From assembly GCA_964019135.1 (NCBI GenBank), contig OZ025260.1:14068254-14132253 (forward strand): a DNA stretch of 64,000 bases. Reading direction: 5' to 3'. Of this stretch, positions 39,214 through 51,488 are shown one piece after another. This DNA is from Arenicola marina (taxonomy: Eukaryota; Annelida; Polychaeta; Arenicolidae). The notes beneath the pieces are model-generated. The model had not been told where the DNA came from. It worked only from the letters and a program-made list of their open reading frames with translations, and ran no database searches. The position numbers and the translations under genes are program-made. Numbering within the stretch: position 1 is the stretch's first letter; each line of letters begins with the position of its first letter.

Positions 39214-39306
39214 GCTGAATACACCCAGCCACTGTGGCGGTGTACTGTGGACTTCCCAACTCAATACACCGTGCCACTGTGGCCGTGTAATGTGGACTTC
39301 TCGTGT
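39214..39306. repeat. 45-bp direct duplication
   Basis: AATACACC then GCCACTGTGGC and GTGGACTTC occurs at 39,218 and again at 39,263. Confidence 0.75.
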
Positions 39307-39679
39307 TGTTATGCACTATTGTCTCGTATCAGTCCTGCACTGGCCGCCCTTACAAAAGTGTGTTTTTTCATGTCTGCTCGCCATGTATATGTATGCTACA
39401 AGCATGGGTCTGTGTCTATCCCGGATTGGTACTTATCCCATGATGAACCGCGATGTGGGTGTCAGCTGCTCTCCTCGCAATGGTAAAGTCACCGTCAGGT
39501 AATTCACTCAACAGAGCAGAGAAACAGAAATGAACTGTTTGAGGACACTTTTATGCACCGGAAAGAAAGAAGTTTATTTCACAGCGACAATGAGCCCAAT
39601 GCCCTCGTGTTGATATTAAGGCTAAACTGGGCCGAAAAAGCTCATGTGACAATGAAACGGAGGCGATGAAACAGAAGCA

Positions 39680-39785
39680 GGTACCAGGGCGCGAACCAAC
39701 GTTCGTTCTGCCGCTCAGCCCACATACCAACTAAGCTAGGGAGACTCAACGGGAGGTTACGGGTTCAAACCCAACGTGTGGATCC
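39680..39785 (-). mobile_element. tRNA-like head, possible SINE
   Basis: The minus strand reads TAGCTTAGTTGGTATGTGGG (A-box-like) and then GTTGGTTCGCGCCCTGG (B-box-like) at about tRNA spacing. A second B-box-like GGTTCAAACCC lies on the + strand at about 39,769. Cloverleaf arms were not convincing, so a SINE head is preferred over a tRNA gene. Confidence 0.4.
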
Positions 39786-40127
39786 ATCTTCTCATCTTGC
39801 CCCAGGGGTTCTGTTGCCCGGTTTAGCCAACGTGTGAACAGAGGCAATGCACCCCCCCCCCCCGTCCATCCTTGCAATGGGATGACCGTCTATACAGTCT
39901 GTGACTTACCACGACCTTGTCCTGTTGTCTAACACGTGTGAAGTGAAGACAATCTGTGGGCGCCACATGGTACAACATCGACCCCGTGTCATCATGGACA
40001 AGCTGGATACCCTAGGGGGCTGGCCTGTTAATATCTTTGATATCGAATCCATATAGGTATATTTAGCGTACAGTGCACATACCACCACTGTATCATTGGC
40101 TTACGTTTTAGCGTTAGTTCCTCGGGG

Positions 40128-40345
40128 GCCACGGTGATCGAGTGGTAGCTAACACGACTGCACATCAGCTCCTTACGAGTTGAAAACTCTACGCTGTCTT
40201 AGTGCCCCCTATGTAAGTGTCTATGCGTGCGCCGGGTGAAGATTTCTTGTCTTTCTTCGCAAAGAGCATGGGGTCACTCCCGGAGACATAACTCATCTCA
40301 TCATTCACCCTCACGATATGACCTACAGAGATAGAGCTAAACCAA
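40128..40345 (+). mobile_element. Diverged SINE
   Basis: GCCACGGTGATCGAGTGGTAG is A-box-like. The body CTTTCTTCGCAAAGAGCATG, then GGGGTCACTCCCGGAGACAT and CACGATATGACCTACAGAGA follows the order of the other SINE bodies here, especially the family B copy at 59,871. Confidence 0.6.
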
Positions 40346-42475
40346 CCAACGAACCAACATTTGTTACTCACGATTATACCTCGCCATAATGATCGATCTG
40401 TCATGGCCGACAACTTGGGGGGGGGGGGGAAACCACCAGTTAGTATCAAGGGACGGATCTTCTGCGCACGCAGCCGCTGGATGGGGGCGAAAGACGCCGT
40501 AAAATACTTTATCGTTTCCCGATGGGACATAATCGTCACCAGGGTGTCAGGGGAGCGCATTTCCACTCAAAACCAGTCATCATCGACGTCATAAAGGTCA
40601 TTGTCATGCCGTCCATATTGGTTGTCATGGAGATGACCTCGCGTCAATATCTTGACCCGGAATGCAATGCGCGCGATTAACTCTGAACTTGATGGGGGAA
40701 CTGGCATCGACGGGTTTGCCGCCGCGTTCCCATAATCCCCGGCCTTGGCACGAATACGGGCACTTAGCGTGGGTTTAGCCAATCCCTGCCGGGGGGAATA
40801 GCCATGGAAAGGACCCCAGCGTCCAGCGCCATCTATTCATTGTATACCCCCGCCCGTCACTCCTCCCCCCCCCCGCCCCCCCTCCCCCACCTCCCATCCT
40901 GCATCCCCCGCCTCCCATCCTGCATCCCCCGGGTAGTCTCATCCCCCTTTCCAAGCTCCGCCCCCCCCCCCCGGAATCATTGTATGCAGGAGCAGGCTGG
41001 TACCCTGAACTCGACCCTGACCGGAACAGGGCACCAGGCAGCCTCATCGTTGCCGGTCCCTGTTGCATTGCATTGCCGGGAGGAGGGAAGAGGGGGGCTG
41101 GCCTTGACCTCGGAGCCCACAGCAGACACTCTGACCAGATTAGCCATCATGTCCGCGAGGGGGGAGAGATGGAATGTCGCATTAAATACCCCCAGGGGGA
41201 ACCAGCGTCGCTGGTATGTTACCCCCGGCGACGGAACTTCGATGCTTCGAGAAGTCAAGTTTGATGAGGCCGCTGGTCGGGCATTACCATTGATTGAAGG
41301 CATGGTTTACCTTCCTGTGGCCTATGTCCATTTGCGTCACATTGATATACTGTTTAAATGCATGTTTGTTTTTTAAGGATAAATATCCTACATATTTCAC
41401 ATTTTATGTGTCTTTAATTGACCGTGTTATCCGCTTATATCCGGTCCTATAATCCTTTGTGGCCGTATCTATTAGAATATACTGAGTCTACGTTGACAAT
41501 GCATGACATCGGATGTAGGATTCATGAGTGCTTGACATTTTTCATCTCACTGTTATGTTGAAATAAAATATGATATTTTAGGCCACTTTTGAGCATGATA
41601 AAGGCTAATTTTAAAAGTGGGCCACGAAAAATACAGAAGAAAAATGCTCCAGATGACTTACTGACTGAGACCACCCGCGTTACTATAGTGAGCCCCTGGC
41701 GCTCACCATATTTTACCTGTCTATATAGTACCCCGTATCATCGGTATCGCCAGCTGTTGCTTGGCTAAGCCGCGTGAGCAAAGGCTGCCAAGATACCAAT
41801 TCCCATCATTCATCTCTGCTTGATTGTCATTGGTTACCGTGAGGTCGGGGACGGATATAATTCCTATTTGCGTGGCCGGCAAACGTTTTTAGAACTGAAT
41901 TCTTTTTGCTTATTTCGCATCGCCTTTGTTTGGCCTTCGGTTTTGATTTATAACCGATGTGAGCGATATTCAGGGATTCTGCCTTGTTGAGTGCGGGAAT
42001 CCGACGTGGCCTATCCACACGGCCTATCGAGTCTGTCTCTATGCTAACGACTGGGCACTGAAGGGAATGAAGTCGTTTAATACCCGATGGAGGTAGACTC
42101 GCTAGGTGTCCCTGTGTTATATACACACGCATGCCCCACCACAAATTTCCCGAGGCACGATCTGGCAAATATCAGCTGTAGCCTTTGGGCTTCCATTCAT
42201 CGAAGATGTTTTACTGTCACGTTACGTGTATCTGTTTGAAGCTGTGTTAGATGAATGTGTATCGCCGATGGCCCCCTGTGCGTGAAGGCATCGTTACTGC
42301 AGTCGCTGTCACTGCTGGCTTGCTTTTGATGGTAATCCTTTGTAGTGGGTGAACACGAGATTGCATGTCATCTACTCATTGCTCACTTTCCTCCTAATCG
42401 AAGAAGCATCGTTGCTATGGATACCACTTAGTTACACCCATAGTCTAATTAGAGCTGTTTGTTTCCGTTACCTAG

Positions 42476-42718
42476 GCTACCAGCCTGACGCCGACTCCGA
42501 CGTTGGCACCCTGACCACCACGACCCCCATGGAGGACTTCTCCCATACCGCCCTGCACCCCTGCACCACCACCACCACCACCACCACCGACCCCACCACC
42601 CAGCTAGACGGCACCCTGACCCTCCACGAGGCGCCCGAGGGTGAGACTCGAACCCCAACCCTGGATGAGACCCTTCCCGGGGACATGGACACTCCCGTGG
42701 GAGAGACACCCTCGACCG
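42476..42718 (+). CDS. Exon: Thr-rich linker
   Basis: The acceptor GTTTCCGTTACCTAG precedes 42,476 and the donor CGACCG/GTAAGTGG follows 42,718. At 243 nt it is phase 1 in and out, so it can be skipped without changing frame. The leftover G of the previous exon plus GC makes Gly, then YQPDADSDVGTLTTTTPMED. A run of eight Thr is encoded by ACC repeats, then several T-P and E-T-P motifs, ending GETPSTG. No domain; it is a disordered, phosphorylatable linker in continuity with the acidic end of the first exon. Confidence 0.8.
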
Positions 42719-44059
42719 GTAAGTGGAGAACGGACAACAGGTGACGTGTACACCACAGATTGTTACTGGACAACATGTATGTGGTTTGACAGAAAAACAT
42801 TCTAGCCATGTTTCGGTCGGTCTTCACATTCTCACTCCAACCTGGGAATTTGTTTACTGATCTCCTGGTTTACCGACAGACAACCTTGGCCGGGTCATCT
42901 CGACAGCGAGCCGTGCCTGATTCCTCCCGACAGCGGTCATTGTGAGACATATAGTGGGGACACAATTACTGGTCCTTATTGTAGTATATATTCAGCCACA
43001 ATAGTTAAGCCCGTGTGGCATTCTGATCCTGTCACCCGTTGTTCCATTCCATTTCTTCCACTATAGTCAACCCCTTGTGTCAACCCTTTGTGTCACCATA
43101 GTGAAAAGTAATGTCATCCCGCTTCTGTCACCAGTCACCTCCTCGCGCCATCACGCTTCCCGTACCATGGTTAACTTCGTGTGTTATCCCGCTATAGTAA
43201 ACCCGGTGTGCATCCCACTTCTGCCGCCATAAACGTGATAAATGAACTACCACGTGTCTCCAGACAGCCTTCTCCTGGGTCACCCTACTGCCATTGTAGC
43301 CAAGATATTCATTTAACTCCACTCCAGTTTCTCAGTTTCACCCTCCTCAACTGGCCACCTCCCCGAGGCTTGCGCCCACGTTCTGCTCTACTTCATCCCC
43401 TCCGGCACCCTTGGACCCGCCCCCTGAGAGCGCCCCGCCCCGCCCCGCCCCTCCCCTCCCTCCCCACCCTCACCCTCACCCCCTCTCCCATCCACTCCGG
43501 GAGCCGCTCCCAGCGAGCCTGCCTCCAGGACACCCCAATCATGGACGGTCCGACCCCATTTGGTAAGCTGGAGGTATTTGCTCAACCCACTGTTGTCATG
43601 ACAACTGGCGTTTGATAGATGGGTGCCGAGTTGGGTCAGCCCCCCCCCCACCCACCAGCTCCTCCCACCTCACCCAGAACCATGTCCCCGTCTGACGCCG
43701 CCAAGGGGATGAGGGTGGGGATGAAGGGAAGGGTGGGGAGGGAGGGTTGGTGGTGGTGAGGGGGGGGGGGGCTATCGGCAAGGATACTGGGGGTACCAGA
43801 CTTTGGAGAAAGAACCCTCCTGCAGGATAACACAGCCGGCCAACTCTGTTAACCCTTTTTGCCCCGATTGTTAACCCTATTCGTGTGATTACATTAGCTG
43901 TGTACAGTGTGGGGCCGCTGTGACGCACGCCCCAGCTTGGCCGTCGCTGGGGGTGGCTGATAACGACACGTCAACCCCCGCACCCCACCCCCACCCCCAC
44001 CCACTTCCCCTCCACCCCAACCAGCCCATCACCACCATCCGACCGTTACCACCGTATCG
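42719..44059 (+). other. Intron, first part (of 42,719-59,374)
   Basis: It starts GTAAGTGG. Apart from the doubtful exon ending at 43,562 and C/G-rich low complexity at 43,420-43,770 and 43,975-44,040, nothing is recognised. Confidence 0.6.
43346..43562 (+). CDS. Possible exon (uncertain)
   Basis: A good donor (CCATTTG/GTAAGCTG) follows 43,562, and the upstream frame is open and ends DTPIMDGPTPFG, in the style of the neighbouring exon ends (VDTG, PSTG). The phase is a problem. The best acceptors, CGCTCCCAG and CTGCCTCCAG just upstream, give phase 0 in, whereas phase 1 is needed. Only a weak acceptor (CTCCCCGAG) fits; the start given here is that guess. It may be a chance donor. Confidence 0.2.
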
Positions 44060-44961
44060 GTGGGGGAGTTAGGGGTACAGCAGCCATAACGTGGGGGGCG
44101 GATGGGGGGTTCTCAGACTATACCGGGGAAGGACAAGGTTGGGGTGTTAGGGGTACAGCACACCTAGCGGTGGGGGGGGGGGTTCTCAGACTATACCGGG
44201 GAAGGGCAAGGTTGGGGTGTTAGGGGTACAGCACACCTAGCGGGGGGGGGGCGGTCTCAGACTATACCGGGGAAGGACAAGGTTGGGGTGTTAGGGGTAC
44301 AGCACACCTAGCGGGGGGGGGGGGGGCGGTCTCAGACTATACCGGGGAAGGGCAAGGTTGGGGTGTTAGGGGTACAGCACACCTAGCGGGGGGGGGGGTC
44401 TCAGACTATACCGGGGAAGGACAAGGTTGGGGTGTTAGGGGTACAGCACACCTAGCGGGGGGGGGGGGGCGGTCTCAGACTATACCGGGGAAGGGCAAGG
44501 TTGGGGTGTTAGGGGTACAGCACACCTAGCAGGGTGGGGGGGGGGGCGGTCTCAGACTATACCGGGGAAGGACAAGGTTGGAGTGTTAGGGGTACAGCAC
44601 ACCTAGCGGTGGGGGGCGGTCTCAGACTATACCGGGGAAGGACAAGGTTGGGGTGTTAGGGGTACAGCACACCTAGCAGGGTGGGGGGGGGCGGTCTCAG
44701 ACTATACCGGGGAAGGACAAGGTTGGGGTGTTAGGGGTACAGCACACCTAGCGGGGGGGGGGCGGTCTCAGACTATACCGGGGAAGGGCAAGGTTGGGGT
44801 GTTAGGGGTACAGCACACCTAGCAGGGTGGGGGGGGGCGGTCTCAGACTATACCGGGGAAGGACAAGGTTGGGGTGTTAGGGGTACAGCACACCTAGCGG
44901 GGGGGGGGCGGTCTCAGACTATACCGGGGAAGGGCAAGGTTGGGGTGTTAGGGGTACAGCA
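44060..44961. repeat. 69-77-bp minisatellite with a G tract in each unit
   Basis: CTCAGACTATACCGGGGAAG recurs at 44,112, 44,185, 44,256, 44,331, 44,400, 44,474, 44,551, 44,621, 44,696, 44,767, 44,842 and 44,912. The rest of the unit, including GGTTGGGGTGTTAGGGGTAC and AGCACACCTAGC, is almost invariant. Spacing varies between 69 and 77 because of the long G tract after CCTAGC. Each unit also has GGGG, GGGG and GGGG, so the + strand is a strong G-quadruplex candidate. Confidence 0.95.
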
Positions 44962-44963
44962 GA

Positions 44964-45754
44964 CTGGTGTCCTGGCTGTGCAGGCTGGTGCCCTGGCTGT
45001 GCAGGCTGGTGTCCTGGCTGTACAGGCTGGTGTCCTGGCTGTGCAGGTTGGTGCTCTGGCTGTGCAGGCTGGTGTCCTGGCTGTGCAGGCTGGTGTCCTG
45101 GCTGTGCAGGCTGGTGCCCTGGCTGTGCAGGCTGGTGCCCTGGCTGTGCAGGCTGGTGCCCTGGCTGTGCAGGCTGGTGCCCTGGCTGTGCAGGCCGGTG
45201 TCCTGGCTGTGCAGGCTGGTGTCCTGGCTGTGCAGGCTGGTGTCCTGACTGTGCAGGCTGGCTGTGCAGGCCGGTGTCCTGGCTGTGCAGGCTGGTGTCC
45301 TGGCTGTGCAGGCTGGTGTCCTGGCTGTGCAGGCTGGTACCCTGGCTGTGCAGGCTGGTGTCCTGGATGTGTAGGCTGGTGTCCTGGCTGTGCAGGCTGC
45401 TGGTGTCCTGGCTGTGCAGGCTGGTGTCCTGGCTGTGCAGGCTGGTGTCCTGGCTGTGCAGGCTGGTGTCCTGGCTGTGCAGGCTGGTGCCCTGGCTGTG
45501 CAGGCTGGTGTCCTGGCTGTGTATGGTGTCCTGGCTGTGTAGGCTGGTGTCCTGGCTGTGCAGGCTGGTGCCCTGGCTGTGCAGGCTGGTGTCCTGGCTG
45601 TGTAGGCTGGTGTCCTGGCTGTGTAGGCTGGTGTCCTGGCTGTGTAGGCTGGTGTCCTGGCTGTGCAGGCTGGGGCCCTGGCTGTGTAGGCTGGTGTCCT
45701 GGCTGTGTAGGCTGGTGTCTTGGCTGTGTAGGCTGGTGTCCTGGCTGTGCAGGC
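44964..45754. repeat. 21-bp minisatellite, about 38 units
   Basis: The unit CTGGTGTCCTGGCTGTGCAGG repeats with C/T and C/G changes (GCCCTGG, TGTGTAGG) and a few indels. Since 21 is seven codons, frames of 160-309 codons stay open on both strands with seven-residue repeats. Neither has a domain or exon context, so none is called a gene. The array begins immediately after the G-tract array. Confidence 0.94.
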
Positions 45755-46771
45755 ACTGGGGCCGATGACCAGGGTGGTGTGGATCTAAGGCGCTTCCCGT
45801 GAACCCCTCGGGTGTCCACCCCTCCAAGAGAAAGGGGAAGCACCCCGTCTCCCTGTGCTAATTATATCACGTATACCCCCGCCCCCCACCCCCACCCCGT
45901 CCCTCCGACCATAGCGGGTTGACGCCCTCTGTCGAGGGAAATGTCCTAAAAGCGGCGAGATTTATGGTTATTTACCAATATGACGTGTCAATATGAGCGT
46001 TGTGGCGACCCGCAGGACCCCTCATAGCGATATTGCATGTGTACATGTATGTATGTGAGGAATATATTAATGGTGAGCTCTGCTGTAGTCCATTTCATTG
46101 TCCCGGAAGCTTGTTTTCTCGCCCTATTTAGATTTCGTGTCGGCAAAAGAGGCTTGAAACACCAACTGTTCATTGGATTGTTTTGCTGTTGTCGTACCCG
46201 ACTGCATACGTGAATGTCTGTTCGTCACGCCCGGACTGCGCAACGAAGAGACGTGCATCTAGGAAAATGGCGGAAATTTAACGTTCTGGGCAAAAAAAGT
46301 TTCGGCATATTAATCAACTCTACTTTTGCTTCGTGTATTAAACACTTTCTGTGCTATATTGCCCAATTCCTTCATTATCGCTCCCCCGTTGTTTGCCCGT
46401 GGATCACGCCCAGCTATTGCTGGAATGATTGATTCCCATGAGCCATTGTAACTCTGTCATTGCATCAGTTCCCACCCCCCCCCCCCCCACCCCCCTCAGT
46501 CCGTTTCTTACGCTAAACAACCTTTCCCTTCCTCTCATTTATTTCCCACCAGCCTTATATGGAATTTTGTTATGTTTTTAGCCCCCTGAGCTAGCCGCCC
46601 AGTGCCCTTAATGGCTACGCCTGAGTGCCTCTTTTATGGCGTTACATAAAGCTTATCAATGACCCCAAGATTGAAATATTACGACAAGATTAAGCGCTTA
46701 ACATCGACGTTATTTGCGTTCCGGCTGGTGACGTCATCACGCCCATCCCCCAATCCCCGACCCCCTAACCC
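45755..46771. other. No gene seen (intron)
   Basis: Ordinary non-repetitive intron sequence with a C run at about 46,476-46,488. No exon with matching phase was found. Confidence 0.5.
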
Positions 46772-46970
46772 CAGCTCCCTGCAGAATGGATGTCCACGTT
46801 GACTCTCCCCACCCCACCTCCCAGTCCGCAACCCCATCTCCCTGCAGAATGGATGTCCACCTTGAGACCCCCCCCCCCCCCCAACCCCCCAACCCCATCT
46901 CCCTGCAGCATGAATGTCCACCTTGAGACCCCCCACCCACCATCTCCCGGCAGAGAAAGGAGCGACCCTT
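46772..46970. repeat. About 60-bp tandem repeat, 3 units
   Basis: CCCTGCAGAATGGATGTCCAC (with a variant AGCATGAATGTCCACC) recurs three times, each followed by CTTGAGACCCCC or GTTGACTCTCCCC and AACCCCATCT. Confidence 0.8.
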
Positions 46971-47588
46971 ACTGGGAGAGTGTCCCGGCCCCCATGCCAC
47001 GTGGTCGGCCGTCCATCTTGCCATATTGCGCGGGCGGCGCGGGTGGTGCGGGCGGTGGGGGCGGGGCGGGCCGGGGGGGTGGTGCTGACCGTCCGTTCGC
47101 CCACGACTCGGTTGTATGTGGCCCCGTGAGGGCTCAAGACTGGGGACATAAATCTAACCATAATGAGGGTCCCCAGGGAAGATAGGGGCGGGGGGGGGCG
47201 GGGTGGGGGTGCAGGATGACTACAGGGATGGGAGAGGGTGAAGACAGGCTTGGGAGGGGGCGATTCATAGAAGAGAAGGGGTAAAAGCACCTAGGTGAAT
47301 AGGGGGAGGGGGCGATACAGCTAGGAGATTGCAGGGTGAAGACAACGAGGGGTGTGGGGGTGAAGACTGATGGAGGGGGCCTTAAAGCGAAGCTTGGGGA
47401 GGCGCAGGAAGTAAGGAGGGGAGGGGGTGCGAAGAAGCTGCGGGGTGCTGGAATCTTCCAATAACGAGGTCTGGGGTTGAAGCCTACGAGGAGGCAGGAG
47501 GTGCGGGACTGCCTGACTAGGTCTGACAGAGGGGTAAGGAAGGCCAGCAAGCGTGGGCCGACCCAAAGCTGGTTGGTCATTACAGACT

Positions 47589-49561
47589 AGCCAGGTCAGT
47601 GTCATGGCCAGCCAGAGAGCCATAGTCTGGTGGCTGGACGGGCGGCCAGGTCAATGTCATGGCCAGCCAGAGGGCCATAGTCTGGTGGCTGGACGGGCGG
47701 CCAGGTCAATGTCATGGCCAGCCAGAGAGCCATAGTCGGGTGGCTGGACGGACGGCCAGGTCAATGCCATGGCCGGCCAGAGAGCCATAGTCTGGTGGCT
47801 GGACGGACGGCCAGTTCAATGCCATGGCCGGCCAGAGAGCCATAGTCTGGTGGCTGGACGGACGGCCAGGTCAATGCCATGGCCGGCCAGAGAGCCATAG
47901 TCTGGTGGCTGGACGGGCGGCCAGGTCAATGTCATGGCCAGCCAGAGAGCCATAGTCTGGTGGCTGGACGGGCGGCCAGGTCAATGTCATGGCCAGCCAG
48001 AGAGCCATAGTCTGGTGGCTGTACGGACAGCCAGGTCAATGCCATGGCCGGCCAGAGAGCCATAGTCGGGTGGCTGGACGGACGGCCAGGTCAATGCCAT
48101 GGCCGGCCAGAGAGCCATAGTCTGGTGGCTGGACGGACGGCCAGTTCAATGCCATGGCCGGCCAGATAGCCATAGTCTGGTGGCTGGACGGACGGCCAGG
48201 TCAATGCCATGGCCGGCCAGAGAGCCATAGTCTGGTGGCTGGACGGGCGGCCAGGTCAATGTCATGGCCAGCCAGAGAGCCATAGTCTGGTGGCTGGACG
48301 GGCGGCCAGGTCAATGTCATGGCCAGCTAGAGAGCCATAGTCGGGTGGCTGGACGGACGGCCAGGTCAATGCCATGGCCGGCCAGAGAGCCATAGTCTGG
48401 TGGCTGGACGGGCGGCCAGGTCAATGTCATGGCCAGCCAGAGAGCAATAGTCGGGTGGCTGGACGGACGGCCAGGTCAATGCCATGGCCGGCCAGAGAGC
48501 CATAGTCTGGTGGCTGGACGGACGGCCAGGTCAATGTCATGGCCAGCCAGAGAGCCATAGTCGGGTGGCTGGACGGACGGCCAGGTCAATACCATGGCCG
48601 GCCGGAGAGCCATAGTCTGGTGGCTGGACGGACGGCCAGGTCAATGCCATGGCCGGCCAGAGAGCCATAGTCTGGTGGCTGGACGGACGGCCAGGTCAAT
48701 GCCATGGCCAGCCAGAGAGCCATAGTCGGGCGGCTGGACGGGCGGCCAGGTCAATGTCATGGCCAGCCAGAGAGCCATAGTCTGGTGGCTGGACGGGCGG
48801 CCAGGTCAATGTCATGGCCAGCCAGAGAGCCATAGTCGGGTGCTGGACGGACGGCCAGGTCAATGCCATGGCCGGCCAGAGAGCCATAGTCTGGTGGCTG
48901 GACGGACGGCCAGGTCAATACCATGGCCGGCCGGAGAGCCATAGTCGGGTGGCTGGACGGACGGCCAGGTCAATGGCATGGCCGGCCAGAGAGCCATTGT
49001 CTGGTGGCTGGACGGACGGCCAGTTCAATGCCATGGCCGGCCAGAGAGCCATAGTCGGGTGGCTGGACGGACGGCCAGGTCAATGCCATGGCCGGCCAGA
49101 GAGCCATAGTCGGGTGGCTGGACGGACGGCCAGGTCAATGCCATGGCCGGCCAGAAAGCCATAGTCGGGTGGCTGGACGGACGGCCAGGTGAATGTCATG
49201 GCCGGCCAGAGAACCATGGTCTGGTGGCTGGACAGACGGGCAGGTCAATGCCATGGCCGGCCAGAAAGCCATAGTCTGGTGGCTGAATGGACGGGCAGGT
49301 CAATGCCATGGCCGGCCAGAGAACCATAGTCTGGTGGCTGAACGGACGGCCAGGTCAATGCCATGGCCGGCCAGAGAGCCATAGTCGGGTGGCTGTACGG
49401 ACAGCCAGGTCAATGTCATGGCCGGCCAGAGAGCCATAGTCTGGTGGCTGGACGGACGGCCAGGTGAATGTCATGGCCGGCCAGAGGGCCATAGTCTGGT
49501 GGCTGGACGGACGGCCAGGTCAATGCCATGGCCGGCCAGAGAGCCATAGTCGTTGCTGGAC
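47589..49561. repeat. 55-bp minisatellite, about 36 units
   Basis: The unit contains CCAGGTCAATGCCATGGCCG, then GCCAGAGAGCCATAGTCTGG and TGGCTGGACGGACGG. Two forms, GTCATGGCCAGCC and GCCATGGCCGGCC, are interspersed along with CTGG/CGGG and GGGC/GGAC differences. Short open frames are repeats of the unit and not genes. Confidence 0.95.
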
Positions 49562-49984
49562 GTTGTGAGGGACAGTAATACCCACCCGCCAGGAGAGCCG
49601 TCTCAGCCCATTAATCTCACCGGAAGTTGTAGTAGTATTGGCTGCTATCGACAACGGTTAGTACTGTCTGGAGTGAAGGTGTCACAGTACACGCCGCACT
49701 GCTCAAGCTCAAAGGTCCCGACAGCCCTGTATAGCATATAGGTAGTGCATGACATTTATCTTCGTAATATACCACGTGGTTTCTAGGCTTGGTGGGAGCT
49801 CACCACGTGTGCACAACAAATGACCTAAACGTTAGTCCCCTCTCCTTGCTTTAGGCCGCTTTTACCCCACATAAAGGATAATTTGGGCCAAGTCACCTCC
49901 CGGGACAATCACATAATGATGGATGAAGCTTGCCCCAGATACCGGTGACACGGTTCGTACTGAGGATCTGTTGATCTGTTGCTT

Positions 49985-50213
49985 AGCCTGCTTAGCAGCT
50001 GGACTCCTGAGAGCCTAACGGCACGTGGATCGGTGGTTTGAGCCCCGCTGTGGCCATGTCTGTGGTGTCGCAGGATAAAGATCCCAATGTCCATCTTCGC
50101 AAAGAGTAGGGGGTTACCCCCGGGGACATGGCTCCACTCTTCCTTCCTTCTCCCATTGACGCGATATGACCAAAGTGGTTAAAGCGTCCTGAATATGCAA
50201 CCAACCCACTGAA
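49985..50213 (+). mobile_element. SINE, family A
   Basis: GAGAGCCTAACGGCACGTGG, then a B box variant GGTTTGAGCCCC, AGGATAAAGATCCCAATGTCC, GGGGGTTACCCCCGGGGACA and GCGTCCTGAATATGCAACC. The A-box end is lost or diverged. Confidence 0.85.
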
Positions 50214-50541
50214 CTAGGCAGAATCTCAATGATGGCAACTATGAAGGTGATACGATAGTTCAGAAAGTTTGATCGAGAGTGTTCAACAATAATTTATATT
50301 TAAGTAATGGTGTCCCTAACATTGGGAATGGCATGGGTGGCGTTCTGTTGCATATAGGCTTTCACAGGAGGACCTATAAAACGTATCCATTAGGTCTGCC
50401 ACATCGACGAACCATCCGTTTACTGCCTGTTCTGTGTCACATCAGTGGTTGACGGACCAGTGACATTAATAATTGATCGGTTTATAGTCTTGTAAAGGTT
50501 CGCATCAAACAATTTATGGACGTTCTTCCATATTTAATTTA

Positions 50542-50605
50542 TCAGCGCGAACCATTTGTTCAGAATAGCTCACGTATTGATCACGCCTAGCATTTGGTGC
50601 AGTAA
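50542..50605 (+). repeat. Short dispersed repeat, copy 2
   Basis: TTCAGAATAGCTCACGTATT and GATCACGCCTAGCATTTGG match 8,121-8,185 and the minus strand at 57,315-57,367. Confidence 0.6.
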
Positions 50606-51271
50606 TTAGAGTCTAATCGATTCAATTCGTCCAGGAAGAGAAGAGCTCATCCAAGAAGAGAGAATATGAGCGATGAATCGATCGCGTGTGACGAGTTGGA
50701 AGAGTAGTTTCAATATGGCGAACGGAAACTCATTAATTGCTCACAACTTATCGCCCACTTCCATATATTATCGCCCAACAATAGCAGTCAGATATATGGT
50801 TAACTACATATGTGGGTCTTCATATACCACGCACATGCGTTTCAAATAACAAGATAAGGTCTTACTTAGGTTTCACATAATTTTATTCGTTGCTTCATTC
50901 ATGTATTTCCCCCTTAAACCTATTTGATGACACTGAGCGCCTATTGCATAGTTATAGCTTCCCCGATCTTGGAATAGCCTCTACCTCTTCTCTCTTCCAC
51001 CTACCTGGGCAGAAGAGCAGAAGAGGTCTTCTCGGAATAGAAGAGGCAAAACGATCGTACTGCATGCACTCTTCCGGAAGAGGTAGACTTTGGAAGAGGC
51101 GAATCGATCACGCCCTTAGTTTGTTCTGTGGAAGAGCCTATATTTCATTGGTCCGTTTAACCAGACAGAACCGCGCTAGTGTTTCATTCAGCATGGCCGC
51201 ATCATCATCGTGTTAGAGATGTAGGTCGGTGTAAAGTGTGTCCCTCCCGAGCCGGTCTCCAGCACTGATTC

Positions 51272-51488
51272 ACTCGCCTTGAGTGCTCTGGCCACCTGAG
51301 AGCCTAACGGCACGTGGATCAGTGGTTCGAGCCCCGCTGTGGCTATGTCTGTGTGGTCGCAGGATAAAGATCCCATGTCCTTCTTCGCACAGAGTAGGGT
51401 GTTACCCCCGGGGATATGGCTCCACTGTCCCTTCATTTTCCCATTGACGCGATATGGTTCAAGCTTCCTGAATATACAACCAACCATC
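51272..51488 (+). mobile_element. SINE, family A
   Basis: TCGCCTTGAGTGCTCTGGCC, GAGAGCCTAACGGCACGTGG, an intact B box GGTTCGAGCCCC, then the common body to TCCTGAATATACAACCAACC. A 10-base deletion removes CCAAAAGTGG after GATATG. The A-box end is missing. Confidence 0.85.

Larger units (their letters stand above)
39307..42475 (+). other. Intron, last part (of 32,323-42,475)
   Basis: Apart from the two SINE-like elements above, nothing coding is recognised. A 190-codon frame at 40,804-41,376 is low complexity at its start, has no recognisable domain and no convincing splice borders, so it is left out. C-run low complexity occurs at 40,861-40,975. Confidence 0.6.

Noticed and set aside
40804..41376. 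190-codon open frame in the intron
   Set aside because: Proline-rich low-complexity start, no recognised domain, no phase-compatible splice sites.
44914..45843. Frames of 285-309 codons on both strands with seven-residue repeats
   Set aside because: The 21-bp periodicity keeps frames open on both strands; no domain or splice context.
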